A stretch of 64,000 nt of DNA from Pseudomonas oryzicola (GTDB taxonomy: Bacteria > Pseudomonadota > Gammaproteobacteria > Pseudomonadales > Pseudomonadaceae), in contig NZ_JABWRZ020000001.1 in assembly GCF_014269185.2 (NCBI RefSeq), forward strand, positions 3,311,001 through 3,375,000, given 5' to 3'. Numbering within the stretch: the stretch's first letter is position 1; each line of letters opens with the position of its first letter. The notes beneath the pieces were generated by a model. It was not told the DNA's origin, did not search any database, and saw only the letters and a program-made list of their open reading frames with translations. The position numbers were made by a program, and so were the translations under genes. Shown here piece after piece: positions 54,052-63,217 of this stretch.

Positions 54052-55062
54052 ATGTTGCCCCGTTTCGCCACCCTGCTCGCCGGCCTCGGCCTCGCCGGCC
54101 TGGCGCAGGCCGCAGCGACCCATTACCCGCTGACCGTGGATAACTGCGGCAAGCCGCAGACCTTCGCCCAGGCACCGGAACGCGCCGTCACCATTGGCCA
54201 GGCCAGCACCGAGATGCTCTACGCACTGGGGCTTGGCGACAGGCTGGCAGGCACTTCGCTGTGGTTCAACAACGTGCTGCCCGAGTACCAGGTACAGGAT
54301 GCCAAGGTGCCGCGCCTGGCCGACAACGAGCCCAGCTTCGAGGCGGTGGTTGGCAAGCGCCCACAACTGGTTACGGTACAGTTCGAATGGATGGTCGGTG
54401 CCCAGGGCGCGGTAGCCACCCGCGAACAGTTCGACGAGTTGAAGATCCCCACCTACCTGCTGCCATCGGACTGCGAAGGCAAGGACAACCTGGTCGGTGC
54501 CGACGGCACCCGCCTGCAGGCGTTCCGGGTCGACAGTATCTACAGAAGCATCAGCCAGCTGGCCGAGATCTTCGACGTGCAGGCGCGCGGCAGCGCCCTC
54601 AACGCCGAGCTGAAGGGCCGCCTGGACAGCGCCAAGGCACAGCTCGCTGGCAAGGACTTGTCCACCACCTCGGCGCTGTTCTGGTTTTCCAGCGCCGACC
54701 TGGGCATCGCGCCCTATGTAGCGGGCCGCCAGGGCGTTGCCGATTTCATGCTGCGCACCCTCGGCGTGCGCAACGTGGTGACCTCCACCGAAGAATGGCC
54801 AACCGTCGGCTGGGAAACCCTGGCCAAGGCCAACCCCACCTGGCTGATCATTGCCCGCATGGACCGCCGCCGCTACCCTGCCGATGACTACCAGAAGAAG
54901 CTGGCGTTCCTGCGCAGCGACCCGGTAACCCGCCACATGGAAGCGGTGAAGCACAACCGCATCATCGTCCTCGATGCCGATGCCATGCAGGCCGGCATTC
55001 GCCTGTTCAGCGGCCTGCAGACCTTGTCGGCCGCCTTCGCCAGCGGTAACGCAAGCCAGTGA
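54052..55062 (+). CDS. FecB/BtuF-type periplasmic binding protein (cobalamin-regulated)
   Basis: The start at 54052 follows AGGAG and yields a signal peptide ending AQAA. The 336-residue mature part has the helical-backbone PBP fold: NCGKPQTFAQAPERAVTIGQASTEMLYALGLGDRLAGTSLW and the later TEEWPTVGWETLAKANPTW. The family binds siderophores, haem or corrinoids. The riboswitch upstream points to a corrinoid, a cobamide precursor or cobalt complex rather than iron. The gene overlaps the permease start. Confidence 0.83.
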   Translation: MLPRFATLLAGLGLAGLAQAAATHYPLTVDNCGKPQTFAQAPERAVTIGQASTEMLYALGLGDRLAGTSLWFNNVLPEYQVQDAKVPRLADNEPSFEAVVGKRPQLVTVQFEWMVGAQGAVATREQFDELKIPTYLLPSDCEGKDNLVGADGTRLQAFRVDSIYRSISQLAEIFDVQARGSALNAELKGRLDSAKAQLAGKDLSTTSALFWFSSADLGIAPYVAGRQGVADFMLRTLGVRNVVTSTEEWPTVGWETLAKANPTWLIIARMDRRRYPADDYQKKLAFLRSDPVTRHMEAVKHNRIIVLDADAMQAGIRLFSGLQTLSAAFASGNASQ

Positions 55063-56078
55063 TAATGCGCTTCTCATTTTCCATCACGGTGGCCCTGGCG
55101 GCATTGCTGGTGGCCGTGCTCGCCGGTACCGCCATCGGCGAGAGCAACCTGGCGCCTGGTGTGGTCGCCCAGGTTCTGGCCAACCAGCTGTGGCAGGCCG
55201 GTTACCCGGTCGATCCGATCGATGCCGGGATCGTCTGGAACTACCGCCTGACCCGCACCCTGGTTGCCGCAGCCTGCGGCGCCGGCCTGGCCACCTGCGG
55301 CGTGGTCCTCCAGGCGCTGTTGCGCAACCCGTTGGCCGAACCTTACCTGCTGGGGTTGTCTGCCGGCGCCTCGACCGGTGCAGTACTGGTCGGCCTGCTG
55401 GGCTTCGGCAGCCTGGCGTTGAGCATGTCCGGCGGAGCCTTCGCCGGTGCCCTGGCGGCATTCGCCCTGGTGCTGGTACTGGCTCGCGCGGCCGGCAGCG
55501 GCAGCAACAACGCCCAGGTGATCCTTGCTGGTATCGCCGGTTCGCAACTGTTCAATGCCCTCACCGCATTGCTCATTACCATGTCGGCCACTGCCGAGCA
55601 GGCGCGCGGCATCCTGTTCTGGCTACTGGGCAACCTCAGTGGCGTACGCTGGCCTTCGGTGTGGCTGGCCGTGCCGGTGGCGGTGTTCGGCTTGCTGGTG
55701 TGCCTGTGGCACCGCCGCACGCTGGATGCGTTCACCTTCGGTGCCGACTCGGCGGCATCGCTGGGCATACCGGTGCGGCGTACCCAGTTGCTGCTGATCA
55801 GCTGCGCGGCGCTGGTCACCGCCGTCATGGTGTCGATCGTCGGCGCCATCGGTTTCGTCGGGCTGGTGATCCCCCATGCGCTGCGTCTGCTGCTCGGCCC
55901 GGGGCACAGCCGCCTGCTGCCCGCCAGCGCACTGGGTGGCGCATTGTTCCTGATTGCCGCCGACATCCTGTCGCGCACCCTGATCCCGGGCCAGGTCATC
56001 CCCGTGGGTGTGGTTACCGCACTGATCGGCGCACCGGTGTTCGCGTTGATCCTGGTCAGCCGTCGGGGGCGCCCATGA
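55059..56078 (+). CDS. FecCD/BtuC-type ABC permease
   Basis: The 339-residue permease has about ten membrane helices and the family blocks LVAAACGAGLATCGVVLQALLRNPLAEPYLLGLSAGA and GAIGFVGLVIPHALRLLLGPGHSRLLP. The start is GTG 55059 (overlapping the stop of the binding protein) or ATG 55065. It forms a homodimeric channel with the ATPase at 56075, with which it overlaps by 4 bp. Confidence 0.87.
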   Translation: MIMRFSFSITVALAALLVAVLAGTAIGESNLAPGVVAQVLANQLWQAGYPVDPIDAGIVWNYRLTRTLVAAACGAGLATCGVVLQALLRNPLAEPYLLGLSAGASTGAVLVGLLGFGSLALSMSGGAFAGALAAFALVLVLARAAGSGSNNAQVILAGIAGSQLFNALTALLITMSATAEQARGILFWLLGNLSGVRWPSVWLAVPVAVFGLLVCLWHRRTLDAFTFGADSAASLGIPVRRTQLLLISCAALVTAVMVSIVGAIGFVGLVIPHALRLLLGPGHSRLLPASALGGALFLIAADILSRTLIPGQVIPVGVVTALIGAPVFALILVSRRGRP

Positions 56079-56863
56079 CCGCGTTGATCGCTGCGAACGT
56101 TTCGCCCCTGGTTTGCCAGGGTCTGTGCCTGCAGCTGGCTGGCAACGACGTGTTGTGCGAGGTAGACCTGCAAGTCGTCGTCGGCGAAACGCTGGGCATC
56201 GTCGGCCCCAACGGCTCTGGCAAGTCCTCATTGCTGAAGGTGCTGGCCGGGCTGCGCAAGCCAGGCAGCGGCAGCGTGCAGTTGCTGGGCGAACCGCTGG
56301 CACAGTTGCCCCGTCGGCGTATCGCCCAGGCCCTGGCGCTGGTCGAACAGCAGGCCGAAACCCTCGATGCGATCAGCGTGTTCGACGCCGTTGCCTTGGG
56401 CCGCACCCCCTGGTTGTCGGCGCTGGCGCCGTTCTCGCGCGAAGACCAGGCCATCGTCGAGCAGGCGTTGGCCGACCTCGACGCCCTGCACCTGCGCACG
56501 CGCCTGTGGGGTTCGCTGTCCGGTGGCGAACGCCAGCGCGTGCACATCGCCCGCGCCTTGGCGCAACGGCCGCAGGTATTGCTGCTGGACGAGCCGACCA
56601 ACCACCTGGATATCCAGCACCAACTGAGCCTGCTGCAACAGGTGCAAGCGCTACCGGTGACCACCCTGGTGGCGCTGCATGACCTCAACCAAGCGCTCAC
56701 CTGCGACCGCCTGGCAGTGCTCGACAAGGGCCGCCTGGTTGCCCTCGGCAAGCCACTCGAGGTGCTGACGCCAGAACGCCTGCTGAGCACCTTCGGCGTG
56801 CGCGCCCATTACCTCACCGACCCCTTCGACGGCGCGCGCATCCTGCGTTTTCGCGCCCCCTGA
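56075..56863 (+). CDS. FecE/BtuD-type ABC ATPase
   Basis: The 262-residue ATPase carries Walker A GPNGSGKSS, signature LSGGERQR, Walker B LLLDEP and the switch His (ALHDLNQ). The Q-loop Gln is in VEQQAET. It energises the cobalamin-controlled permease. An ATGA overlap with the permease keeps translation coupled. Confidence 0.88.
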   Translation: MTALIAANVSPLVCQGLCLQLAGNDVLCEVDLQVVVGETLGIVGPNGSGKSSLLKVLAGLRKPGSGSVQLLGEPLAQLPRRRIAQALALVEQQAETLDAISVFDAVALGRTPWLSALAPFSREDQAIVEQALADLDALHLRTRLWGSLSGGERQRVHIARALAQRPQVLLLDEPTNHLDIQHQLSLLQQVQALPVTTLVALHDLNQALTCDRLAVLDKGRLVALGKPLEVLTPERLLSTFGVRAHYLTDPFDGARILRFRAP

Positions 56864-56878
56864 ACAGGAAGTTCTACC

Positions 56879-58219
56879 ATGTCGCGCCCTGTTGCCCTGC
56901 TGCTCGCCAGCACCCTGCTGGCCCCGACCGCGCTGGCCGATTCCGCGCAATCGCACAGCAATGGCTTTGTCGCGGATGGCAGCTGGAGCCTGCTCAACCG
57001 CAGCGTATTCGACCAGCGCGACTACAAGCACGGTGGGCGCAACAGCGCGGCGCGCAACGCCTACAAGCCGCGCAATGAACGTAACGGCAAGGCTGAGGAA
57101 TGGGCCTATGGCCTGATGGCAACCTTGCAGTCCGGTTTCACCCAGGGGCTGATCGGCGTCGGGGTCGATGCCCACGCCTACCTGGGCGTGCAACTCGACA
57201 GTGGTGGCGGGCGGGCGGGCAAGGCGCGCCTGCTCGCGGTCGATAACGCCGGGCACCCCAAGAGCGATTACAGCCGTGCCGGCGCGGCACTGAAACTACG
57301 CCTGTCCGATACGGTGCTGTCCTACGGTGAGCAAAGGGTCAAAACCCCGGTATTCAGCGCCTCCGATAGCCGCCTGCTACCGGAAACCGTCACCGGCCTG
57401 TTGCTCACCAGCAACGAACTCGACAACCTCAAACTGGTGGCCGGGCACTTCACCGAGGACACCGACCGCAATGCCTCCAGCCACGACCAGGGCTTCGTGG
57501 TGAACTATTCCAACGGCCGCCAGGGCAACAGCTTCGACCTGGCTGGCGTGGCATGGGACCCCGGCGCCGCTTGGCGCGGCAGCCTGTACACCTCACGCTA
57601 TCAGGACAGCTGGAACCAGCATTACCTGGGCAGCACCTTCAGCCACGCCCTGGACGAACGCCGTAGCCTCAGCCTGGACCTCAACCTGTACCGCACCACC
57701 GACACCGGCAAGGCGCTGTCCGGGCGCATCGACAACACCACCTGGAGCCTGGTCTCGCGTTACGACCAGGGGCCGCACGGTTTCAGCCTGGGCTGGCAGC
57801 AGGTGCACGGCAATACGCCCTTCGATTACGTGACGCGTGGTGCGATCTACCTGGCCAACGCGGTGCAGATGTCCGACTTCAACGCGCCCAACGAAAAGTC
57901 GTGGCAGGCACGTTATGACCTGAACATGGGCGCCTACGGTGTACCGGGTTTGAACCTGACGGCCTTGTATGTGCGCGGCTTCGATATCGATGGCACGCAT
58001 GTCGACCCAGCGGGCGGTTATGCCTACCTGGGGTATGGCAAGGGAGGCAAGCATTGGGAGCGCGACCTGGAGGCGCGGTATGTGGTACAGGCTGGCAAGG
58101 CCAAGGGCACCGCGTTTTCGCTAAGACATAACGTGCATCGGGGGAATACGGCCCAGGCAGAACTGGACGGGGACCAGATCCGGTTGGCGGTGGAATGGCC
58201 GTTATCGGGTGCGTTCTGA
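56879..58219 (+). CDS. OprD-family outer-membrane porin
   Basis: The 446-residue protein has a signal peptide ending at ALA and the OprD-family pattern: GFVADGSWSLLNRSVFDQRDYKH, AYGLMATLQSGFTQGLIGVGVDAHAYLGVQLD and the C-terminal AVEWPLSGAF with terminal aromatic. OprD porins are monomeric 18-stranded channels selective for small acids or amino acids. It starts 15 bp after the ATPase gene and so belongs to the cobalamin-riboswitch operon, where a TonB-dependent BtuB would be expected. This suggests a small ligand crossing the outer membrane by diffusion. Confidence 0.86.
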   Translation: MSRPVALLLASTLLAPTALADSAQSHSNGFVADGSWSLLNRSVFDQRDYKHGGRNSAARNAYKPRNERNGKAEEWAYGLMATLQSGFTQGLIGVGVDAHAYLGVQLDSGGGRAGKARLLAVDNAGHPKSDYSRAGAALKLRLSDTVLSYGEQRVKTPVFSASDSRLLPETVTGLLLTSNELDNLKLVAGHFTEDTDRNASSHDQGFVVNYSNGRQGNSFDLAGVAWDPGAAWRGSLYTSRYQDSWNQHYLGSTFSHALDERRSLSLDLNLYRTTDTGKALSGRIDNTTWSLVSRYDQGPHGFSLGWQQVHGNTPFDYVTRGAIYLANAVQMSDFNAPNEKSWQARYDLNMGAYGVPGLNLTALYVRGFDIDGTHVDPAGGYAYLGYGKGGKHWERDLEARYVVQAGKAKGTAFSLRHNVHRGNTAQAELDGDQIRLAVEWPLSGAF

Positions 58220-58239
58220 TGGGCCGCGTCAGCCGAATC

Positions 58240-58258
58240 GGGGCTGCCAGGCAGCCCC
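58240..58258. terminator. Hairpin between the porin gene and the next convergent gene
   Basis: A perfect 9-bp stem GGGGCTGCC/GGCAGCCCC with a single-base loop lies 20 bp after the porin stop. It could serve both convergent transcripts. Confidence 0.5.
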
Positions 58259-58266
58259 GGGGTCTC

Positions 58267-58590
58267 TCAGGCGAGCGAACTGCCGGCAGGCTGCAACCCC
58301 CACTGCGCCCGCTCCTGTGCAGTCATCGCCGCCACCACCTCGGCAAACGTACGCTCAAGCTCCGAACTGACATTGCCAAACGCCTGGTAATTGGTCAGCA
58401 GATAGCGCTTCACTGTCCTGGGCCAACGTCGTTCCTTGTGCGCCGCATTGATGATGCTCTTGGCGTCGTGATAGGTCGCCCCACGCCACAGGTCCATCAA
58501 CCTGTTCTCGAAATCACCGAAGGTCCACAGGTCTCTGCGGTCTTCGAACTCATCCAGCAGTTTGAGCTTGTACAGGGCCAGGTGTGGCAT
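58267..58590 (-). CDS. Conserved hypothetical protein (107 aa)
   Basis: The ATG at 58590 has CAAGGAG 8 bp upstream. The protein is small, soluble and charged (MPHLALYKLKLLDEFEDRRDLWTFGDFEN...) with a helical C-terminus. I know no family or function. It is convergent with the porin gene. Confidence 0.6.
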   Translation of the reverse strand: MPHLALYKLKLLDEFEDRRDLWTFGDFENRLMDLWRGATYHDAKSIINAAHKERRWPRTVKRYLLTNYQAFGNVSSELERTFAEVVAAMTAQERAQWGLQPAGSSLA

Positions 58591-58809
58591 CGTGAATCTC
58601 CTTGGTGCAATGAACAATCCGTGCACCCGGAAGGTAAGCAAGGCAGGCAGGTTTTGAAATGAACGCGTAGATCATCAACCCAGGACCTTTGTAGGCATTT
58701 TCTGAGCCGTCAACGCAGCAACAACTGCAGGCGAAGGCAAATGACGGGTCGTCGTGGCCCGGCTGACATCGGTATAATCCTCGCTATCACTGCCCGACCA
58801 GGCCACGCC

Positions 58810-59289
58810 ATGCCTCGCTTCCTCACGTTGCTGTTGCCCCTGCTGCTGACTGCTACCCTCACCGCCTGCGACCAGAAGCCCTCGCGTGAACAACAGATCC
58901 TGGCCCAGTTGCCCCTGCAGGATGCCTATGTGCACAACATCGAGCGCATGGCCGCGCTACTTGGCCGCAGGCACCCGCAGCTGTCGCAGGCGACCATCGA
59001 AGATGTGCTACGCAAGCACCTGACCGTCGAAGACCAGCGCCAGGACCTGTTCCGCCTTTACAGCGAAAAGAACTTCAGCGATGCCGAGTTCGCCACCATC
59101 GTCGAGGCCACTCAGGATCCGGCCAAAGCCCGCGCCCTGGAAGACACCGAAGCCGGTAAGCGCCTGGGCGAGAAACTCTCTGCCCTGATGCGCGAGACAG
59201 CCCGCGACGCAAAAGTCCAGGCCCTGGCCGAGCAGCGCATGCGACAGGTGGAAGACGAACTCGACGCGCTGGAAAAGACAGGCTCGTGA
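58810..59289 (+). CDS. Hypothetical lipoprotein (159 aa)
   Basis: The ATG at 58810 opens a lipoprotein signal (MPRFLTLLLPLLLTATLTAC). The mature protein is helical and charged, with QDAYVHNIERMAALLGRRHPQLSQATIEDVLRKHLT and a C-terminal coiled coil (VEDELDALEKTGS). No enzyme motif is visible. No family is certain; it loosely resembles DUF2059-type proteins. It is followed by a diguanylate cyclase gene on the same strand. Confidence 0.62.
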   Translation: MPRFLTLLLPLLLTATLTACDQKPSREQQILAQLPLQDAYVHNIERMAALLGRRHPQLSQATIEDVLRKHLTVEDQRQDLFRLYSEKNFSDAEFATIVEATQDPAKARALEDTEAGKRLGEKLSALMRETARDAKVQALAEQRMRQVEDELDALEKTGS

Positions 59290-59368
59290 ATACGGTTTCC
59301 CATCGCGTTCATAACGCGTAAGGTTATTCCTATTTGGTAGATGCTTATTCCATTATTCGAGGTCAGGA

Positions 59369-60940
59369 TTGCCACACAGTAAGCATGGAATTCGCCTGGA
59401 TCTGCGCACACTCATCCTGGTGCTCTGCGCCCTTACCGCTTTGGTCATGCTGTGCGCCAGCTATTTTGCCAGCTACCGGGTGCAGCGCCAGCTGCTGATC
59501 GACCACGCCCTGGAGGCCAACCGGGTGTACGCGATGAAGCTGGCCAGCATTACCGAGACCTTTATCAGCAATGCCCAGCAACAGTTGTCGTTCAGCGCTG
59601 GCGTGCAAGGGCGGCAGCTAGGTGATGCCAAGGCGCTGCTGGCCGAAACAGACCGTGTCCTGAGCCAGAGCATGGCCTTCAACTCCACCTTTGTAGTCGA
59701 TGCCAATGGTGTGCTGTTGGCCGTCTCTCCTGCGCCGCTGCGGCATCTGGTCGGCAACCGCGTACATACGCCCGGTGTCCAGGAGGCGTTGAACGCGCGC
59801 TCGCCATTGGTGTCGACGCCCTACATGTCAGCAGCCAACAACCTGGTAGTAGCACTGTCGCAGCCCATTTTCGACAGCGATGGTCGCTACCTGGGGTATG
59901 TCGGCGGCAGCCTTTACCTGCGTGAACGCAACATTCTCAACAGCCTGCTGGGCAAGCATTTCTACAAGGACGGTTCTTACCTGTATGTGGTCGACCGCAA
60001 CCGTCGGTTGCTCTACCACCCCGACAGCCAGCGGGTGGGTACGGTGGTCGAAGGCAACGCACTGATCGACCAGCTGGCTGCGTTGAGCAGCGGGACCCGC
60101 CAGGTGACAAACAGCCAGGGCGTGGAGATGCTTGCCGGTTTCGCCACCGTGCCCAGCGCCGGCTGGGGCGTGGTTGCGCAGCAGCCCCTGGCGCAAACGA
60201 TTGCGCCATTGAACCACCTGGTCCTGACCGTGGTGGGGACTTCCGCCCCCTTTGCGCTGATCGGCAGCCTGTTGCTGTGGTGGCTGGCCATGACCATTGC
60301 CCAGCCCCTCTGGCAACTGGCCGCCGGCGCCCGCTCGATGGACCGCGCCGGCACCGCCGAGCGCCTGCATCGGGTATCGGCCTGGTACTTCGAGGCAGCC
60401 CAGCTCAAACGCGCGCTGCTGTTCGGGCTCAACCTGCTGCATGAGCGCATCGGCCGGCTCAACCGCGATGCCCAGACCGACCCGCTGACCGGGCTGGGCA
60501 ACCGCCGCGGCCTGGAGTTCAGCTTGTCATTGCTGGAGGCCGAAGGGCGGCCGTTTGCCGCCATCGTGCTGGATATCGACCATTTCAAACGGGTCAATGA
60601 CAACCACGGCCATGAAGTGGGTGACCAGGTGCTGCGCCGGCTGGCAGAGTTGATGCGCCGCTGCTGCCGCGAGGGTGACCTGCTGTGCCGCACCGGCGGC
60701 GAGGAGTTTCTGATGCTACTGCCAGGGGCCAGCGTGGACGTGGCGGCGGTGGTGGCCGAGCGGTTGCGGGTGACCGTACAGGATACCCCGGTCGAGCCGG
60801 TAGGTGCGGTTACGATTTCGCTGGGAGTGGCACGCTGGGATGTTGAGACTGGTGGTGAGCCGGGGTATGTGCTGAGTGCCGCGGACCGGGCGCTTTACCA
60901 GGCCAAGCAAGAAGGAAGGAACCGGGTTGTCATTGCCTGA
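59369..60940 (+). CDS. Membrane-bound diguanylate cyclase with dCache sensor
   Basis: The 523-residue protein makes cyclic-di-GMP. A first membrane helix (about 13-34) is followed by a periplasmic double-Cache sensor (about 40-280), a second helix near 285-307, a HAMP-like linker and a GGDEF domain (about 360-523). The active site is GGEEF (443-447) and an intact inhibitory I-site RxxD (REGD) lies five residues before it, so product feedback is expected. The start is TTG at 59369, supported by AGGTCAGGA just upstream and by the length of the N-terminus. Confidence 0.87.
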   Translation: MPHSKHGIRLDLRTLILVLCALTALVMLCASYFASYRVQRQLLIDHALEANRVYAMKLASITETFISNAQQQLSFSAGVQGRQLGDAKALLAETDRVLSQSMAFNSTFVVDANGVLLAVSPAPLRHLVGNRVHTPGVQEALNARSPLVSTPYMSAANNLVVALSQPIFDSDGRYLGYVGGSLYLRERNILNSLLGKHFYKDGSYLYVVDRNRRLLYHPDSQRVGTVVEGNALIDQLAALSSGTRQVTNSQGVEMLAGFATVPSAGWGVVAQQPLAQTIAPLNHLVLTVVGTSAPFALIGSLLLWWLAMTIAQPLWQLAAGARSMDRAGTAERLHRVSAWYFEAAQLKRALLFGLNLLHERIGRLNRDAQTDPLTGLGNRRGLEFSLSLLEAEGRPFAAIVLDIDHFKRVNDNHGHEVGDQVLRRLAELMRRCCREGDLLCRTGGEEFLMLLPGASVDVAAVVAERLRVTVQDTPVEPVGAVTISLGVARWDVETGGEPGYVLSAADRALYQAKQEGRNRVVIA

Positions 60941-61161
60941 GGCCATGTACCGCGACGGGCTGCACGGCAGCGCTCGGCAACCACAGGCGAACGCGCTTCC
61001 CGTCCATTGATCCGGGTTCGCTGAAGGTGGTGTCGACCTTGGCACCGACACCACCAATCAAGACATCTCCTACATACGAACCCCATAAAGCCTCTGGGCA
61101 TTGCCACAGCCGATACGGGCCCGCAAATCGGAAACGCATCGCCACAGCCATAGGCCGCCCC
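60941..61161. other. Intergenic region between the cyclase and the ABC operon
   Basis: 220 bp. No supported gene or terminator is seen; minus-strand frames here lack family similarity. Confidence 0.4.
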
Positions 61162-61896
61162 CTAGACCGAGGCCACCGCACCGATGAAATTCGCCAGCTC
61201 CGCCGTCTGCGGCGCAGCGAACACTTCACGGGGGTTGCCCATTTCATGCACCTTGCCCTGGTGCATGAACACCAGCTTGTCGCCCACTTCACGGGCGAAG
61301 CGCATCTCATGGGTGACCATGATCAGCGTCATGCCTTCGCTGGCCAGCTGGCGCACCACGCCGAGCACTTCGTTGACCAGTTCGGGGTCGAGCGCCGAAG
61401 TGATCTCGTCGCACAGCAACACTTTCGGTGACATGGCCAGGGCGCGGGCGATCGCCACCCGCTGTTGCTGGCCACCGGAGAGCCGGTCGGGGTAGGCATC
61501 GAACTTCTCCGCCAGCCCCACCCGCGCCAGCATCTGTTCGGCCAGGCGGCGCGCTTCGGCGCGGCTGGTCTTCTTCACCACCTGCGGCGCCAGCATCACG
61601 TTCTCGCCCACGCTCAGGTGCGGGAACAGGTTGAACTGCTGGAACACCATGCCCACCTTCTGACGCAAGGCGCGCAGGTCGGCGCGGCTGGCGTCGAGGT
61701 ATTCCCCGCCCACCTCGATCACCCCGTCGCTGATCGACTCCAGGCCATTGAGGGTGCGCAGCAAGGTGCTCTTGCCCGAGCCGCTGCGGCCGATGATGGC
61801 CACCACCTCACCTTCCTCGATGCTGAGGTCGACGCCCTTGAGCACGTGGTTGTCGCCGTAGTACTTGTGCAAAGCAGACACTCTAAGCAGGGGCAT
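61162..61896 (-). CDS. Polar amino-acid ABC transporter ATPase
   Basis: The 244-residue ATPase has Walker A GRSGSGKST, signature LSGGQQQR and Walker B VLLCDEITSALDPE, the last being typical of GlnQ/HisP-type amino-acid importers. It follows two permeases and a binding protein, overlapping the second permease gene by 14 bp. All four genes are on the minus strand. Confidence 0.9.
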   Translation of the reverse strand: MPLLRVSALHKYYGDNHVLKGVDLSIEEGEVVAIIGRSGSGKSTLLRTLNGLESISDGVIEVGGEYLDASRADLRALRQKVGMVFQQFNLFPHLSVGENVMLAPQVVKKTSRAEARRLAEQMLARVGLAEKFDAYPDRLSGGQQQRVAIARALAMSPKVLLCDEITSALDPELVNEVLGVVRQLASEGMTLIMVTHEMRFAREVGDKLVFMHQGKVHEMGNPREVFAAPQTAELANFIGAVASV

Positions 61897-62530
61897 GCAG
61901 CCTCCTTTCCAGGTAACGGGCGCTCAGCGAGAGCGGATAGCAGAGAATGAAGTAGCCCAGCGCGACCAGGCCGTAGACCATGAAGGGTTCGAAAGTGGCA
62001 TTGGCCAGCATGCCGCCGGTCTTGGTCAGCTCGGTGAAACCGATGATCGAAGTGACGGCGGTGCCCTTGACCACCTGCACCGAAAAGCCCACGGTCGGCG
62101 CCACGGCGATACGCAGCGCCTGCGGCAGGATGACGTGGCGCAGCTGCTCCAGCCGGCTCAACGCCAGGCTGCCGGAGGCTTCCCACTGGCCACGCGGGAT
62201 CGCTTCGACACAACCGCGCCAGATTTCGGCGAGAAAGGCACTGGTGAACAGCGTCAGGGCAATGGCCGCAGCCAGCCACGCCGAGACATCGAGGCCGAAC
62301 AGGGCGATACCGAAGAACACCATGAACAGCTGCATCAGCAGCGGCGTGCCCTGGAACAACTCGATATAGCCACGCGCCAGGCCGCGCCACAGACGCTGCC
62401 CGGACAGCCGTGCGACCAGTACCAGCAAGCCGGCCACGCTGCCGCAGAGAAACGCCACCAACGACAGCAGCAAGGTCCATTGCAGGCCGATCAGCAAGTT
62501 GCGCAGAATGTCCCAGAAGGTGAAATCCAT
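61883..62530 (-). CDS. Polar amino-acid ABC transporter permease
   Basis: The start at 62530 shares a base with the upstream stop (TGATG), giving 215 residues. The permease signature ELFQGTPLLMQLFMVFFG is near the N-terminal half, and the EAA loop is EASGSLALSRLEQLRHVILPQALR. It pairs with the permease at 62530-63195. Confidence 0.9.
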   Translation of the reverse strand: MDFTFWDILRNLLIGLQWTLLLSLVAFLCGSVAGLLVLVARLSGQRLWRGLARGYIELFQGTPLLMQLFMVFFGIALFGLDVSAWLAAAIALTLFTSAFLAEIWRGCVEAIPRGQWEASGSLALSRLEQLRHVILPQALRIAVAPTVGFSVQVVKGTAVTSIIGFTELTKTGGMLANATFEPFMVYGLVALGYFILCYPLSLSARYLERRLHAPA

Positions 62531-63195
62531 CAGCGTCTCCCCATCAGCAGGCGCTGCCCCAGCCACGCCAGCAACTGGCGCAGGAGAATGGCCATGAGCA
62601 GGTACAGTGCAGTGGTCAGCAGGTAGGTCTCGAACGCGCGGAAGTTGCGCGACTGGATGAAGTTGGCGGCAAATGACAGCTCTTCGGTGGCGATCTGCGA
62701 ACACACCGCCGAGCCCAGCATGACGATCACGATCTGGCTCGACAGCGCCGGCCAGACCTTGGCCAGCGCAGGCTGCAGCACCACATAGCGGAAGGCTTCG
62801 AAGCGGCTCATGGCCAGTGCAGCGGCGGCTTCCAGCTGGCCCTTGGGAATGGCCTGGATGCCGGCCCGGATGATTTCGGTGGAATAGGCTCCAAGGTTGA
62901 TCACCATGGCCAGCACAGCCGCCTGCCACTCGGTCAGGCGCAGGCCCAGCGCCGGCAGGCCGAAAAAGATGAAGAACAGCTGGACGATGAACGGCGTGTT
63001 ACGGATCAGCTCGACATACAGGCCGAACAGTGCATCGAAAGGCCGCACGCGCCAGGCACGCACACCGGCGCCCAGCACACCGATGGCCACGCCCAGCAGC
63101 GTGCCAACCGCCGTCAGTTGCAGGGTGAACCCGGCGCCCTTGAGCAACAGGTCGGCCTGGGCCAGCACCGGGGCAAAGTCGAATTCATAAGCCAT
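62530..63195 (-). CDS. Polar amino-acid ABC transporter permease
   Basis: The 221-residue HisM/GlnP-type permease has the signature ELIRNTPFIVQLFFIFFG and the EAA loop EAAAALAMSRFEAFRYVVLQPAL. It follows the binding-protein gene by 22 bp and its stop overlaps the next start. Confidence 0.9.
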   Translation of the reverse strand: MAYEFDFAPVLAQADLLLKGAGFTLQLTAVGTLLGVAIGVLGAGVRAWRVRPFDALFGLYVELIRNTPFIVQLFFIFFGLPALGLRLTEWQAAVLAMVINLGAYSTEIIRAGIQAIPKGQLEAAAALAMSRFEAFRYVVLQPALAKVWPALSSQIVIVMLGSAVCSQIATEELSFAANFIQSRNFRAFETYLLTTALYLLMAILLRQLLAWLGQRLLMGRR

Positions 63196-63217
63196 GTCTA
63201 CAGGCTCCAGGCAACAC

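Noticed and set aside
54974-56863. 629-codon frame running through the permease and ATPase genes
   Set aside because: The first 370 codons are out of frame with the permease; only the last 262 codons are the ATPase starting at 56075.
60941-61161. Minus-strand frames before the amino-acid ABC operon
   Set aside because: Arg/Cys/Trp-rich composition and no ribosome-binding site; read as non-coding.
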